From assembly GCF_023746535.1 (NCBI RefSeq), contig NZ_CP098747.1:2812501-2876500 (forward strand): 64,000 nucleotides of DNA. The letters run 5' to 3'. The notes beneath the pieces were generated by a model. The model was not told the DNA's origin, did not search any database, and saw nothing but the letters and a program-made list of their open reading frames with translations. A program made the translations under genes and the position numbers. The stretch's first letter is position 1; each line of letters begins with the position of its first letter. The DNA comes from Sneathiella marina. GTDB taxonomy: Bacteria > Pseudomonadota > Alphaproteobacteria > Sneathiellales > Sneathiellaceae. Below are positions 1 through 7,528 of this stretch, piece by piece.

Positions 1-932
1 CAGGAGAAAAAGTTGACAAGATTATCCGCGAGACAAATCCAAAAGCTCAGTTTGATGTTGTTTCTAACCCCGAATTTTTACGTGAAGGTGCAGCGATAGA
101 GGATTTTATGCGGCCGGACCGGGTTATTGTTGGTGTAACCGCCGACGAAGCAAAGGATGTAATGGCATCTATTTACAGACCGCTATCCTTGTTTCAAACG
201 CCGATTGTATTTACCAGTCGCGAAAGTGCCGAGCTCACCAAATATGCCGGAAATGCGTTTCTCGCCATGAAGATCACCTTTATCAACGAAATGGCAGATT
301 TATGCGAACGGGTTGGCGCAAATGTTCATGACGTTGCGAAGGGAATAGGCCTTGACGGCCGCATTGGTGGAAAATTCCTGCACCCCGGACCCGGCTTTGG
401 TGGATCCTGCTTTCCTAAAGATACCCGAGCCCTTTTTGAAACATCATCCATGGCCGGTGTGCCTCTCAATATTGTCGAAACAGTTATCGATGTTAATGAA
501 AAGCGTAAAAAGGACATGGCGGCCCGGGTTATTGCAGCATGTGGCGGTTCTGTTTCCACTTTGACGATCGCTGTGCTGGGTTTGACGTTCAAACCCAATA
601 CCGACGACATGAGGGAAAGCCCAAGCCTTGATATCATTCCGGAGCTGATTTCTGCCGGTGCTTCGATAAAAGCCTATGACCCTGAAGGTATGAAGGAAGC
701 AAAGGAACTGTTATCAGGCGTGGAATTTTGTGAAAATTCTTATGCAACATTGGAAAACGCAGATGCTTTGGTCCTTATTACAGAATGGAACGAATTTCGA
801 GCGCTCAATATGGATAAGGTAAAATCCCTAATGAAAGCGCCTATCATGATTGACCTACGGAATATTTATGATCCTGCGGAGATGAGAGGGTATGGTTTTA
901 CTTACGAAAGTATCGGCCGCCCGACGACATAA
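1..932 (+). CDS. ugd: UDP-glucose 6-dehydrogenase (5' end outside window)
   Basis: This is the C-terminal two thirds of a UDP-glucose/GDP-mannose dehydrogenase, which oxidises UDP-glucose to UDP-glucuronate with NAD for surface polysaccharide synthesis in the cytoplasm. The reading frame is open from base 3, beginning in the conserved SNPEFLREG region of the N-terminal NAD domain, so the true start lies before the window. An ATG at 108 is internal and should not be used as the start. The catalytic cysteine is in GGSCFPKD (codon 408-410). The central dimerisation helix and the C-terminal UDP-binding domain (GLTFKPNTDDMRESPS) are intact. It lies 31 bases ahead of a phosphohexomutase, a usual pairing in exopolysaccharide or LPS sugar supply. 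The family assignment is very secure; UDP-glucose rather than another UDP-sugar is an inference. Confidence 0.95.
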   Translation, partial: GEKVDKIIRETNPKAQFDVVSNPEFLREGAAIEDFMRPDRVIVGVTADEAKDVMASIYRPLSLFQTPIVFTSRESAELTKYAGNAFLAMKITFINEMADLCERVGANVHDVAKGIGLDGRIGGKFLHPGPGFGGSCFPKDTRALFETSSMAGVPLNIVETVIDVNEKRKKDMAARVIAACGGSVSTLTIAVLGLTFKPNTDDMRESPSLDIIPELISAGASIKAYDPEGMKEAKELLSGVEFCENSYATLENADALVLITEWNEFRALNMDKVKSLMKAPIMIDLRNIYDPAEMRGYGFTYESIGRPTT

Positions 933-963
933 ATTGAGTTATATTTGAGAAAGTGAAACGAAG

Positions 964-2343
964 ATGACGGCACATAACTTTGATCCCAGCATTCTGCGGG
1001 AATATGACATTCGTGGTATAGTCGGGGAAACCTTGTTCGAAGCGGATGCCACAGCGATCGGCCGGGCATTCGGAACTTTTTTGACGCAAATCGGGCAATC
1101 CAATATTGCTGTCGGCTGCGATGGCCGGGAAACATCCCCGCCTATGAAAAAAGCTCTGATTGAAGGGCTTACGTCCACGGGAATTGATGTTTTTGACATC
1201 GGCATGGGCCCGACACCCATGCTGTATTATGCGACATATGAACTTAATGCTGGCGGCGGGATCATGATCACGGGCTCGCATAATCCACCAAGCCATAATG
1301 GATTTAAAATGATGCTTGATGGCAAATCATTTTACGGCTCTCAGATACAGGAATTGGGTGCCCTCTGTGCTAAAGGAGACTTTGCTATCGGATCCGGCAA
1401 GTCAGTCGACAGTCCGTTGATAGCCAAATATGTTCAGCGCCTTCTAAAGGATTTTAACCCCGGACGCGATCTTTCCATCGTTTGGGATTGCGGTAATGGC
1501 GCAACCGGCGAGGTGCTGCGAAAAGTCGTCTCAGAATTGCCCGGCCGACATTTGCTGCTGTATGAGGAAATTGATGGTACTTTTCCCAATCACCACCCCG
1601 ACCCAACGGTCGAGGAAAACCTGCAAGATCTAATCCGAACCGTCAAAGGTGTTGATGCAGATTTAGGAATAGCCTTTGACGGCGACGGTGATCGTATTGG
1701 TGTTGTTGATGGTCTGGGGCGTATTTTATGGGGGGATCAACTCCTCGCAATTCTTGCCCGGGAAGTTCTGGCAACCCGGCCTGGCGCCGCTATTATCGCA
1801 GACGTGAAGGCAAGCCAGATCCTATTCGATGCGGTTGAAAAACTGGGCGGCACGCCCATCATGTGGAAGACCGGGCATTCCTTGATCAAATCCAAGATGC
1901 AGGAAGTAAAGGCACCGCTTGCTGGAGAGATGAGCGGGCATATTTTCTACAACGATCATTATTACGGGTTTGACGACGCGTTATATGTAGCCTTGAGGCT
2001 AATGAACATCCTGGTTGCCACGGATACATCGCTCGAGAATATGCGAGACCAGCTGCCGGAAATGATCAACACACCGGAACTCCGCTTTGATTGTCCGGAT
2101 AGCGAAAAATTCGATGCCGTCACGCGAATAAAAGCGGATCTGGCGGCTGCTGGTGCCAATTTTTCTGATATCGACGGTGTTCGCGTCAATACGGAAGATG
2201 GGTGGTGGCTCCTGCGGGCATCCAACACGCAAGCTGTCCTTGTTGCGCGCTGTGAAGCCGCCGATGAAGCTGGCCTGGCCCGGTTGAAAATACAATTACA
2301 GGCGAGCTTGGAAAAAGCCAATATCTCGGCGCCGGACTTCTAG
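964..2343 (+). CDS. Phosphomannomutase/phosphoglucomutase
   Basis: This 459-residue protein belongs to the alpha-D-phosphohexomutase family, which interconverts hexose 1- and 6-phosphates through an enzyme phosphoserine. The active-site serine is in TGSHNP (residue 105), the metal-binding loop is DGDGDR (239-244) and the sugar-binding loop is GEMSGH (321-326). The C-terminal phosphate-binding segment RASNTQ is also present, so all four domains are complete. The length is normal for the bacterial PMM/PGM (AlgC/ManB) group. It follows the UDP-glucose dehydrogenase on the same strand after 31 bases, and both supply activated sugars for envelope polysaccharide. The preference for mannose or glucose phosphate cannot be read from the sequence. 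Confidence 0.95.
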   Translation: MTAHNFDPSILREYDIRGIVGETLFEADATAIGRAFGTFLTQIGQSNIAVGCDGRETSPPMKKALIEGLTSTGIDVFDIGMGPTPMLYYATYELNAGGGIMITGSHNPPSHNGFKMMLDGKSFYGSQIQELGALCAKGDFAIGSGKSVDSPLIAKYVQRLLKDFNPGRDLSIVWDCGNGATGEVLRKVVSELPGRHLLLYEEIDGTFPNHHPDPTVEENLQDLIRTVKGVDADLGIAFDGDGDRIGVVDGLGRILWGDQLLAILAREVLATRPGAAIIADVKASQILFDAVEKLGGTPIMWKTGHSLIKSKMQEVKAPLAGEMSGHIFYNDHYYGFDDALYVALRLMNILVATDTSLENMRDQLPEMINTPELRFDCPDSEKFDAVTRIKADLAAAGANFSDIDGVRVNTEDGWWLLRASNTQAVLVARCEAADEAGLARLKIQLQASLEKANISAPDF

Positions 2344-2370
2344 ATCTGCAGCATTGTCCGGCCCATAAAA

Positions 2371-2652
2371 CTAACGCATGCGGCGCGGAGGCCGGGACGG
2401 TCGGGATGACGGCCTTGGCGGCGCTTTCGCTGGAAGCGTCGTCGGTCGGTCTGGCTTGATTCCGGGCGGCGGCTTAGGTCGGTCCGGACGATCCGGACGG
2501 TTCACATCAACATCCACGTCGTAATCATAATGCGCGTCATAGATACCATACCGGAATCCATAGTCGTAAGAATACCCACCACCATAATAAACGCCCCAAG
2601 ACGTACAGCCTGAAAGGACCAGAACAACAAAACCGAGAAGTAGCCGTCTCAT
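2371..2652 (-). CDS. Small proline/arginine-rich lipoprotein, unknown function
   Basis: This is a 93-residue predicted outer-membrane or periplasmic lipoprotein. A short hydrophobic signal ends in the lipobox LSGC at residue 16. It is followed by a tyrosine/glycine-rich stretch, an aspartate-valine run (DVDVDV) and a tail of repeated RPDRP units and many Pro, Arg and Ser residues, so the mature part is probably disordered and strongly basic at the end. The start codon overlaps the stop of the upstream gene by 4 bases (ATGA), and an AAGGAG ribosome site lies within that gene, so the two are translationally coupled. I do not recognise a domain. The charged low-complexity tail could bind peptidoglycan or LPS, but that is a guess. 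Confidence 0.75.
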   Translation of the reverse strand: MRRLLLGFVVLVLSGCTSWGVYYGGGYSYDYGFRYGIYDAHYDYDVDVDVNRPDRPDRPKPPPGIKPDRPTTLPAKAPPRPSSRPSRPPRRMR

Positions 2653-3221
2653 TGGGGCTCTCCTTCTGGTTTTATGGAATTCAAAACACCGATCAGTTCT
2701 TTTTCGTGTCGGTCATATGCCTCAGGTTCCCCGATAAATGCGGCAAAGGCAACACGGTTTTCGCTTATCTGGATGGCAACCAGGGCAAAGTCAAATTCGC
2801 GGTCATTGCGTATCCCTGTCCCGCTGACTATCCGCCCTTTGCGACCATTGATCGTTCGGTCATCGCGAAAGGTAATCTGGACTTCAGAAAGTAATCTCGG
2901 TGCGACATCCTGAATATACTCCTTAGCCTCTGAGAGTTGATTGACCCCGGTTGGTGCCCATAACGCAGTCCACATAACCAGTTTTTCTTCTTGCGGAAGC
3001 AGTGAGACAATCCTGGCAACCGGATCTTCATCATCCTCCAAAACCGACGGGTCTACCTCAAAACCGGGCCGAATTTCCCACTCATCCGGCACCTGGAACC
3101 GAAACAGATTTTGGCCCTGTGTTTCATAAATCACCGTGATATCAGCAAGAACGGGATTGGCACCAATCAGAGTACCCGCAACTACAATTGCAGCAACAAC
3201 TTGCGATAAAGTTCTCAGCAA
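2649..3221 (-). CDS. Exported protein of unknown function
   Basis: This 190-residue protein starts at a TTG with AGGAG four bases upstream. A signal peptide of about 26 residues ends at a VLA-D cleavage site. The mature part is a single alpha/beta domain without cysteines. It resembles proteins annotated only as conserved hypothetical exported proteins in Proteobacteria, with an FRFQVPDEWEI segment and a C-terminal ELIGVLNSIKPEG helix similar to PsbP/DcrB-like lipoprotein folds. It is the first gene of a two-gene unit with the small lipoprotein that overlaps its stop codon, so both are likely made and exported together. No enzymatic motif is visible. Confidence 0.75.
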   Translation of the reverse strand: MLRTLSQVVAAIVVAGTLIGANPVLADITVIYETQGQNLFRFQVPDEWEIRPGFEVDPSVLEDDEDPVARIVSLLPQEEKLVMWTALWAPTGVNQLSEAKEYIQDVAPRLLSEVQITFRDDRTINGRKGRIVSGTGIRNDREFDFALVAIQISENRVAFAAFIGEPEAYDRHEKELIGVLNSIKPEGEPQ

Positions 3222-3245
3222 AATGCTCCTCCCCTCGCCTTTCCT

Positions 3246-3617
3246 TTAGGCTCTGCAATAAAATGCAAGCTTGTTTCCTTCCAGGTCACGGCAATAACCA
3301 AAAATCATTTTGCCATCTCCTCGTGGGCCCGGCGCCCCCTCGTCCTGTCCACCTAACGCCAAGGCTTTTGCGTGCAGTTTGGCGACATTCTCTGCTGTGT
3401 CTACTGCAAGGGCGACCATGGTGCCATTCCCGACTGTTGCCGCTTCCCCATTATACGGTTTTATAACCGACAGCATAGCTGCGCCCGGAGCCGTACTCCA
3501 AATCCGGATATGCGCATCTGTCATGATGCGCTTTGCTTCGATCTCGCTCAATAATTCGTCATAAAATGCGGTGGATTTATCAATATCGTTCGTTCCAAGC
3601 GTAACGTAACCAATCAT
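3246..3617 (-). CDS. VOC-family glyoxalase-like protein
   Basis: This 123-residue protein has the vicinal oxygen chelate fold, seen from an N-terminal GYVTLGTNDIDKSTAFYDELL segment and a C-terminal GYCRDLEGNKLAFYC segment typical of glyoxalase/bleomycin-resistance/dioxygenase relatives. Members use a metal site formed by two beta-alpha-beta-beta-beta units, usually as a dimer, for lyase, dioxygenase or drug-binding reactions. An AAGGAAAC ribosome site precedes the ATG. It is a single gene, separated by 24 bases from the next minus-strand gene. The substrate is unknown, and three VOC genes occur in this window, so function cannot be inferred from the family alone. Confidence 0.85.
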   Translation of the reverse strand: MIGYVTLGTNDIDKSTAFYDELLSEIEAKRIMTDAHIRIWSTAPGAAMLSVIKPYNGEAATVGNGTMVALAVDTAENVAKLHAKALALGGQDEGAPGPRGDGKMIFGYCRDLEGNKLAFYCRA

Positions 3618-3731
3618 TTCGTTTCCTTTTTATTGCTGCCGTTCTTGTAGGCGGCATTGATGTATCTGCCTCACTAATATCTATCATTGATCGGCAAAGA
3701 AATAAACCGACCCATGAAAAGAGATTTTGCC

Positions 3732-3764
3732 TTGACAATATGTTATATTGGTACATATATAACA
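3732..3764 (+). promoter_or_regulatory. Sigma-70 promoter with overlapping palindromic operator
   Basis: TTGACA at 3732-3737 is followed after 18 bases by TATATA at 3756-3761. A dyad with 8-base arms, TGTTATAT (3741-3748) and ATATAACA (3757-3764), covers the spacer and the -10 element, with GTAC at its centre. A protein bound there would block RNA polymerase. The transcription start expected 6-7 bases after the -10 box coincides with the ATG at 3767, which has no Shine-Dalgarno sequence, so the mRNA is probably leaderless. The ribbon-helix-helix-like product of the first gene is the natural candidate to bind the dyad. Confidence 0.7.
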
Positions 3765-3766
3765 GT

Positions 3767-4018
3767 ATGAAAAAATCAATTGAACGCGTTCAAACGGGCA
3801 TCCGTATTGAAAAAAAACTGCTGAAGGTACTCAAGGGCCTTGCTGAGCATCTTGATATCACGGTCGGCGATCTTGTCGAAGGAATGGCCTTGCATTGCTT
3901 TGAAGGAAAGCCGCCCTTTTCGAAAGAAACCTGCCGGAAAATCGAGCAGTTAAAAAGCGTTTACGATTTAAAAATCAGTGCTGAAGACAGCCATAAACTA
4001 ACGGAATCAGATTCATGA
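3767..4018 (+). CDS. Probable ribbon-helix-helix protein, putative autoregulator
   Basis: This 83-residue protein starts at MKKSIERV. An upstream in-frame ATG at 3740 lies inside the promoter and is rejected. The N-terminal half has the pattern of a short basic beta strand (RVQTGIRIEKK) followed by two helices (LKVLKGLAEHLD and TVGDLVEGMALHCF), as in MetJ/CopG-type ribbon-helix-helix DNA-binding proteins. The second half is a charged helix. Its stop codon overlaps the start of the next gene by 4 bases (ATGA), so the two are coupled. I recall similar small proteins next to the same partner in other Proteobacteria, annotated only as hypothetical. DNA binding is an inference from the pattern and from the palindrome at its promoter. 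Confidence 0.75.
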   Translation: MKKSIERVQTGIRIEKKLLKVLKGLAEHLDITVGDLVEGMALHCFEGKPPFSKETCRKIEQLKSVYDLKISAEDSHKLTESDS

Positions 4019-4461
4019 CCACGATGCAGAATTATGCGGAAATAACCCGCTTCTTCGAAGCCCACGAACTGGACAACGCAACGTTTCGCCATGCAGATCA
4101 TGTGCGGGTTGCTCACGATTTGCTGTGCAAATACGACTTTACGGATGCGGTGGCAATCTATGCAAAAGGCATCAAGACGCTGGCCGCCAAAGCGGGCGCA
4201 CCCCAGAAATTCAACACGACAATCACCTATGCTTTCATGAGCCTGATTGCGGAGCGAATGGCAACTGCCGGAACATCAGATTTTGACAGCTTCGTTTCTG
4301 AAAATCCGGACTTGATGAGCAAAAATGCGTTAGGCAATTTGTACACATCTGACCGTTTGCAATCGGATTTGGCGCGCAGGATCTTCCTGCTCCCTACCAC
4401 GCAGGGAGACGCTCCCGTTACCGCAAACCAAAAACCTAGCTTGGGGGTTCAGCCAGCGTAA
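4015..4461 (+). CDS. Conserved protein of unknown function, partner of the upstream regulator
   Basis: This 148-residue, mostly helical soluble protein has a conserved-looking FRHADHVRVAHDLL motif near residue 25. Two histidines spaced by two residues, with a third later in the helix, could form a metal or acid-base site. A second block, NTTITYAFMSLIAERM, and a C-terminal SDLARRIFLLP complete the pattern of a family known to me only as hypothetical proteins, often beside a small ribbon-helix-helix gene. It is translationally coupled to that gene. The last 8 codons overlap the 3' end of the convergent DUF1330 gene by 26 bases. I do not assign a function. Confidence 0.75.
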   Translation: MTTMQNYAEITRFFEAHELDNATFRHADHVRVAHDLLCKYDFTDAVAIYAKGIKTLAAKAGAPQKFNTTITYAFMSLIAERMATAGTSDFDSFVSENPDLMSKNALGNLYTSDRLQSDLARRIFLLPTTQGDAPVTANQKPSLGVQPA

Positions 4462-4726
4462 AAAGCACGTCTGCCCCTTCGGTTCTCAGCGGAATCAATG
4501 CCTGATATTCGGGGCTGTTATACCAGTTACGCGCCATCTCAACATCCGGGAACTCGATCACAGCAAACCTGTTATAAGCGGCATCACCGGCAAGGGTTTC
4601 CTGAACCAGCGCACGATGGGTAAAGACACCTCCATGTGAGGCAACAGTCGGCCCTGCTGCCTGGCCATATTCGGCGAATTTCTCTGGATTCTTGACATTT
4701 ACATGAACCGCAACATACGCAACCAT
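4436..4726 (-). CDS. DUF1330 family protein
   Basis: This 96-residue protein has the DUF1330 pattern, a small ferredoxin-like alpha/beta fold related to dimeric alpha-beta barrels. It begins with a YVAVHVNVKNPEKFAEY strand-helix and continues through a gly-rich turn (SHGGVF) and an FAVIEFPDVEMARNWYNSPEYQAL segment, where the conserved W-Y-SPEY lies. The family has no established enzymatic role. It is a lone gene that runs convergent to the unknown two-gene unit and overlaps its end by 26 bases. The length is full for the family. Confidence 0.9.
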   Translation of the reverse strand: MVAYVAVHVNVKNPEKFAEYGQAAGPTVASHGGVFTHRALVQETLAGDAAYNRFAVIEFPDVEMARNWYNSPEYQALIPLRTEGADVLFTLAEPPS

Positions 4727-4765
4727 AACATACTCCTATTTTTATTATTCTGCCCCAAAAGACCG

Positions 4766-5260
4766 CTACTGAGCCGGAAGCGCACCGCGCGTCGTTGCCA
4801 TATCAGTGAATTTATCCAATGCACCGGTCATCATCTTAAACACCTTGTCACGATCAGATATTCCATACCGCTTCGCCAACCACGACGGCTCTGTATAGGC
4901 AAGTTTCACGGTACCATCACCGTCTTTCCAGGCGATTGCCTTCAACGGTAGATCCAGACCAATGGCAGGATTGGACGCCATCAACGGTGTCCCCATTTTC
5001 GGATTACCAAAAATAATCAGGGAGGTTGGCGGCAGTTCCAAACCGACACTTTCGGCACCTTTGGCATGATCGATCCGCGCAAAAACCTTAATACCCTTTC
5101 TTTCTAGCGCCATACCGAGGCGGTCTAGTGTTTTGGTCACTCCAAAGTCACTTTGTTTGATAACCAGCCCCTCTCCTTGAGCATGTGCCTGCATTGCTGG
5201 AAATGAGACCACTACCAGCGTCAACAGGACAATCATCTTGCATGTTATGCGATCCAGCAT
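4766..5260 (-). CDS. DUF302 domain exported protein
   Basis: This 164-residue protein carries a signal peptide and a DUF302 domain. Translation most likely starts at the ATG at 5260 (MLDRITCKM), which has a GGAG six to seven bases upstream. A longer reading frame to 5326 lacks such a site. The signal ends at AHA-Q. The mature part contains the family segments TLDRLGMALERKGIKVFARIDH, LIIFGNPKMGTPLM and the terminal helix. DUF302 proteins occur as periplasmic or fused domains, and their function is not established. It is a monocistronic gene downstream of the transporter on the same strand, after a gap of about 175 bases. Confidence 0.88.
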   Translation of the reverse strand: MLDRITCKMIVLLTLVVVSFPAMQAHAQGEGLVIKQSDFGVTKTLDRLGMALERKGIKVFARIDHAKGAESVGLELPPTSLIIFGNPKMGTPLMASNPAIGLDLPLKAIAWKDGDGTVKLAYTEPSWLAKRYGISDRDKVFKMMTGALDKFTDMATTRGALPAQ

Positions 5261-5435
5261 TTTTATCTCCTTTGGATGAGGTGAGGCCGAAAGAACCCTT
5301 TTTCGACAGACAGACGTTATCGCCATTCTAGCCTATCTTTTTTTATGGCTGCAAGGGCACCTGCCCCTTTGCACGAGAACGTGAATTTTCGACTGGCAAA
5401 TATGCCATCCATAGAAATCCTTCTGATCTCACCCG

Positions 5436-6770
5436 TTAGCCAGGTAACGGTTTACGGGCAGTCTCTGCTATAAAGAAGGTAGCAATAAGCGAAATGACAG
5501 CCGTTGCCATGAGATAATAAACGGGTGAGAAATCGTCTGATGTGCGTTCCAGAAGATAAGTCGCAACCAGTGGCGTCGTTCCGCCAAATATTCCGAGGCA
5601 CAGGTTATAACCGATACCGGAAGCGCTGCAGCGCACACCGGTTGGAAGAATTTCAACCATGACCGCGGATAACCCCGAGTAGCCGGCGCCAAAGAGGAGT
5701 GCGAAGCCCACCTGCCCCATCAGAATAAAGGCAAAACTCTGGTGGTGCATCATCCACCATAACGGCCAGGAAAAGACCAATGACCCAACTGCGACAAAAT
5801 ACAAGAGCGGTTTTCGGCCAATCCGGTCGGACAATATCGCGCTGAACGTAATAACAGGAAGCATGATTATCAGGCTCAATGTGTTGATATCCAGAGCATC
5901 GGTTGTTGACACATGCATCTGTTCGGTCAGGTAGGATATGGCATAAACCCAAAGCAGATAAAACCCGACAGCATTCACCAGCGACAAACAGACAATTTGT
6001 ACGATCGCCCGCCAGTGATCGCGAAGAGCGGCGATAAACGGAAATGTATTCAGCGGTGTGGCATCAGAAAAATAGCTGGGTTCCGTCATATGGCGACGGA
6101 ACAGTATGGCGCAAATGGCAATGAGCGCCCCAAACAAAAAGGGAATACGCCATCCCCAGGCCTGGAATTCAGCAGTTCCCAATATATTGCTAAACAAGGA
6201 ACAAAGGGCAGATCCAAGAAGAAAGCCGACCACACTGCCAAACATCGGCCAGCTGGTGTTAAAGGCGCGATTGTTGTCTGACGAATGTTCCGCAAGAAAA
6301 ACAATGGAACCTGGATATTCACCACCAACCGATAACCCTTGAAGGATACGGAGCAGGATGAGCAAAATAGCTGCTGTGGCGCCGATTTCAGCGTGTGTCG
6401 GCAGAAAACCAATGGCCGTAGATCCAATTCCCATCATGGAAACTGAGAGGATCAATGCTGGCTTGCGACCGATTTTATCTGCCATATGACCCAGCAGAAC
6501 ACCGCCCAAAGGGCGGGCAATATAGCCAATGGCAAAAACACCAAAAGCCGCAAGAAGTGAGGTGAAGGGATCATCATCCGGGAAAAACAGCTTTCCGATA
6601 ATAGGAGCCATTGTCCCATAAACAGCAAAATCATACCATTCAAGGGTATTCCCGATAGCCGCAGAAACAATATTGCGCCGTTTTATGGTCTTGGAAGAAA
6701 TATTAAAAATCCAATGTCGTAAGAGATAATAAGAAAAGCCTACTGATTTTGATTTACAAAATCCAGCCAT
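5436..6770 (-). CDS. MFS transporter, metabolite:H+ symporter (MHS) type
   Basis: This inner-membrane protein has 12 predicted transmembrane segments. It has the signature of MHS/ProP-like transporters for organic acids or betaines: NTLEWYDFAVYG in the first helix, GxxADKIGRKPAL after helix 2, and LQGLSVGGEYPGS in helix 4. The open frame extends to 6797 (TTG), but that codon lies inside a strong terminator hairpin, so the start is probably the ATG at 6770. That ATG has only GGAAG directly adjoining it, so initiation is uncertain. Residues before RRNIVSAAIGN are poorly conserved in the family. The substrate cannot be named; MHS members take citrate, alpha-ketoglutarate, shikimate, proline or betaine. 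Confidence 0.88.
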   Translation of the reverse strand: MAGFCKSKSVGFSYYLLRHWIFNISSKTIKRRNIVSAAIGNTLEWYDFAVYGTMAPIIGKLFFPDDDPFTSLLAAFGVFAIGYIARPLGGVLLGHMADKIGRKPALILSVSMMGIGSTAIGFLPTHAEIGATAAILLILLRILQGLSVGGEYPGSIVFLAEHSSDNNRAFNTSWPMFGSVVGFLLGSALCSLFSNILGTAEFQAWGWRIPFLFGALIAICAILFRRHMTEPSYFSDATPLNTFPFIAALRDHWRAIVQIVCLSLVNAVGFYLLWVYAISYLTEQMHVSTTDALDINTLSLIIMLPVITFSAILSDRIGRKPLLYFVAVGSLVFSWPLWWMMHHQSFAFILMGQVGFALLFGAGYSGLSAVMVEILPTGVRCSASGIGYNLCLGIFGGTTPLVATYLLERTSDDFSPVYYLMATAVISLIATFFIAETARKPLPG

Positions 6771-6777
6771 CTTCCAA

Positions 6778-6809
6778 AATAAAAAGCCGGACCTCAAGGA
6801 GGCCCGGCT
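6778..6809 (-). terminator. Rho-independent terminator
   Basis: On the minus strand a 10-base-pair stem (AGCCGGGCCT / AGGTCCGGCT, one G-T wobble) with a 5-base loop is followed by TTTTTATTTT. It ends transcripts of the minus-strand gene at 6878-7246, before the MFS transporter begins. Confidence 0.85.
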
Positions 6810-6877
6810 CTTTTCCTCATATACACATTTGAAGCCTTACAATACGCTACGCGCTTCAAAAAACGCTGTATATGAAA

Positions 6878-7246
6878 CTAACTGACTTTATCTTTTTTAG
6901 GCTTCTTCATGCCCATCCAGGATTCCCCGGATGCCATGACGCAAGTGGCGCCATTGGGCTGGGTCAGTACAATCGTCCAGGTAACACCGTCAGGGCTTGA
7001 AAATACTTCAAGCACGCTACCATTCGCCGCAAGACCGGCAGCGACGGGCGCTTCCTCAAACTTTCCACTCAAATGTTTCATGAGTGCGGTTCGCTCAAAA
7101 CATGCGCTTTGGGCGGATGCGTCTGTCACTTGGAATGAAACCAACGTGGCTGCGAAGAATAGCAGTGCAATTCCAAAAGAAATGACAGAGCGCATGCCGG
7201 CGTTACGAAGTGCCGATTGGGTAGTATATTCAACAAAGTTTAACAT
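6878..7246 (-). CDS. Small exported protein of unknown function
   Basis: This 122-residue protein has a signal peptide that probably ends at ASA-Q (about residue 46). The long N-terminal region before the hydrophobic core makes the exact start uncertain, although AGGAGGAG lies just ahead of the ATG at 7246. The mature domain of about 75 residues has two cysteines (SACFERT and GATCVM) that could pair. Its core, LMKHLSGKFEEAPVAAGL, is shared with alphaproteobacterial conserved hypothetical proteins I recall. It is a single gene ending in the terminator at 6778-6809. Confidence 0.75.
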   Translation of the reverse strand: MLNFVEYTTQSALRNAGMRSVISFGIALLFFAATLVSFQVTDASAQSACFERTALMKHLSGKFEEAPVAAGLAANGSVLEVFSSPDGVTWTIVLTQPNGATCVMASGESWMGMKKPKKDKVS

Positions 7247-7528
7247 ACGCTCCTCCTTTTCCGCGAAACCATTCCAGATCCTAACCGACGGGAAATTCTC
7301 TGAAACTATCGCTACATTTACTAATATAAAGAGGAAAGGTTAACAATCGATATACAGCATTTATCTAAAATATTATTTAGTTAAAAATTAGATTCAATTA
7401 TGAGGAAATCTTGGTTCAAACTGGCTAAAATCAGCCGTTTTTTATCCTTCTATAATCAGTTTATCACGTCTTCTCAATCCATTGTGATTTGATTTTTCGA
7501 TCATATATATTTGAAATTCATGCTGATT
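7247..7528. other. AT-rich intergenic region
   Basis: This region of 282 bases lies between the start of a minus-strand gene and the end of the permease gene. It is AT-rich, with short T tracts and a weak GGCT/AGCC hairpin near 7420-7440 followed by T residues on the plus strand. I see no convincing gene. It should hold the promoter of the small exported protein and the end of the permease transcript. Confidence 0.4.

Noticed and set aside
4436-4461. Frameshift or misassembly at the overlap of the unknown gene and DUF1330
   Set aside because: Both frames are complete with normal ends. A 26-base convergent overlap is not unusual.
5341-5385. Hairpin AAGGGCA/TGCCCCTT region downstream of the MFS gene as a terminator
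   Set aside because: The stem is short and imperfect, and the A/T run lies on the wrong side for the minus-strand transcript.
6771-6797. Extended start of the MFS transporter at the TTG 6797
   Set aside because: The codon lies inside a strong Rho-independent terminator stem and has no ribosome site. The ATG at 6770 is more credible.
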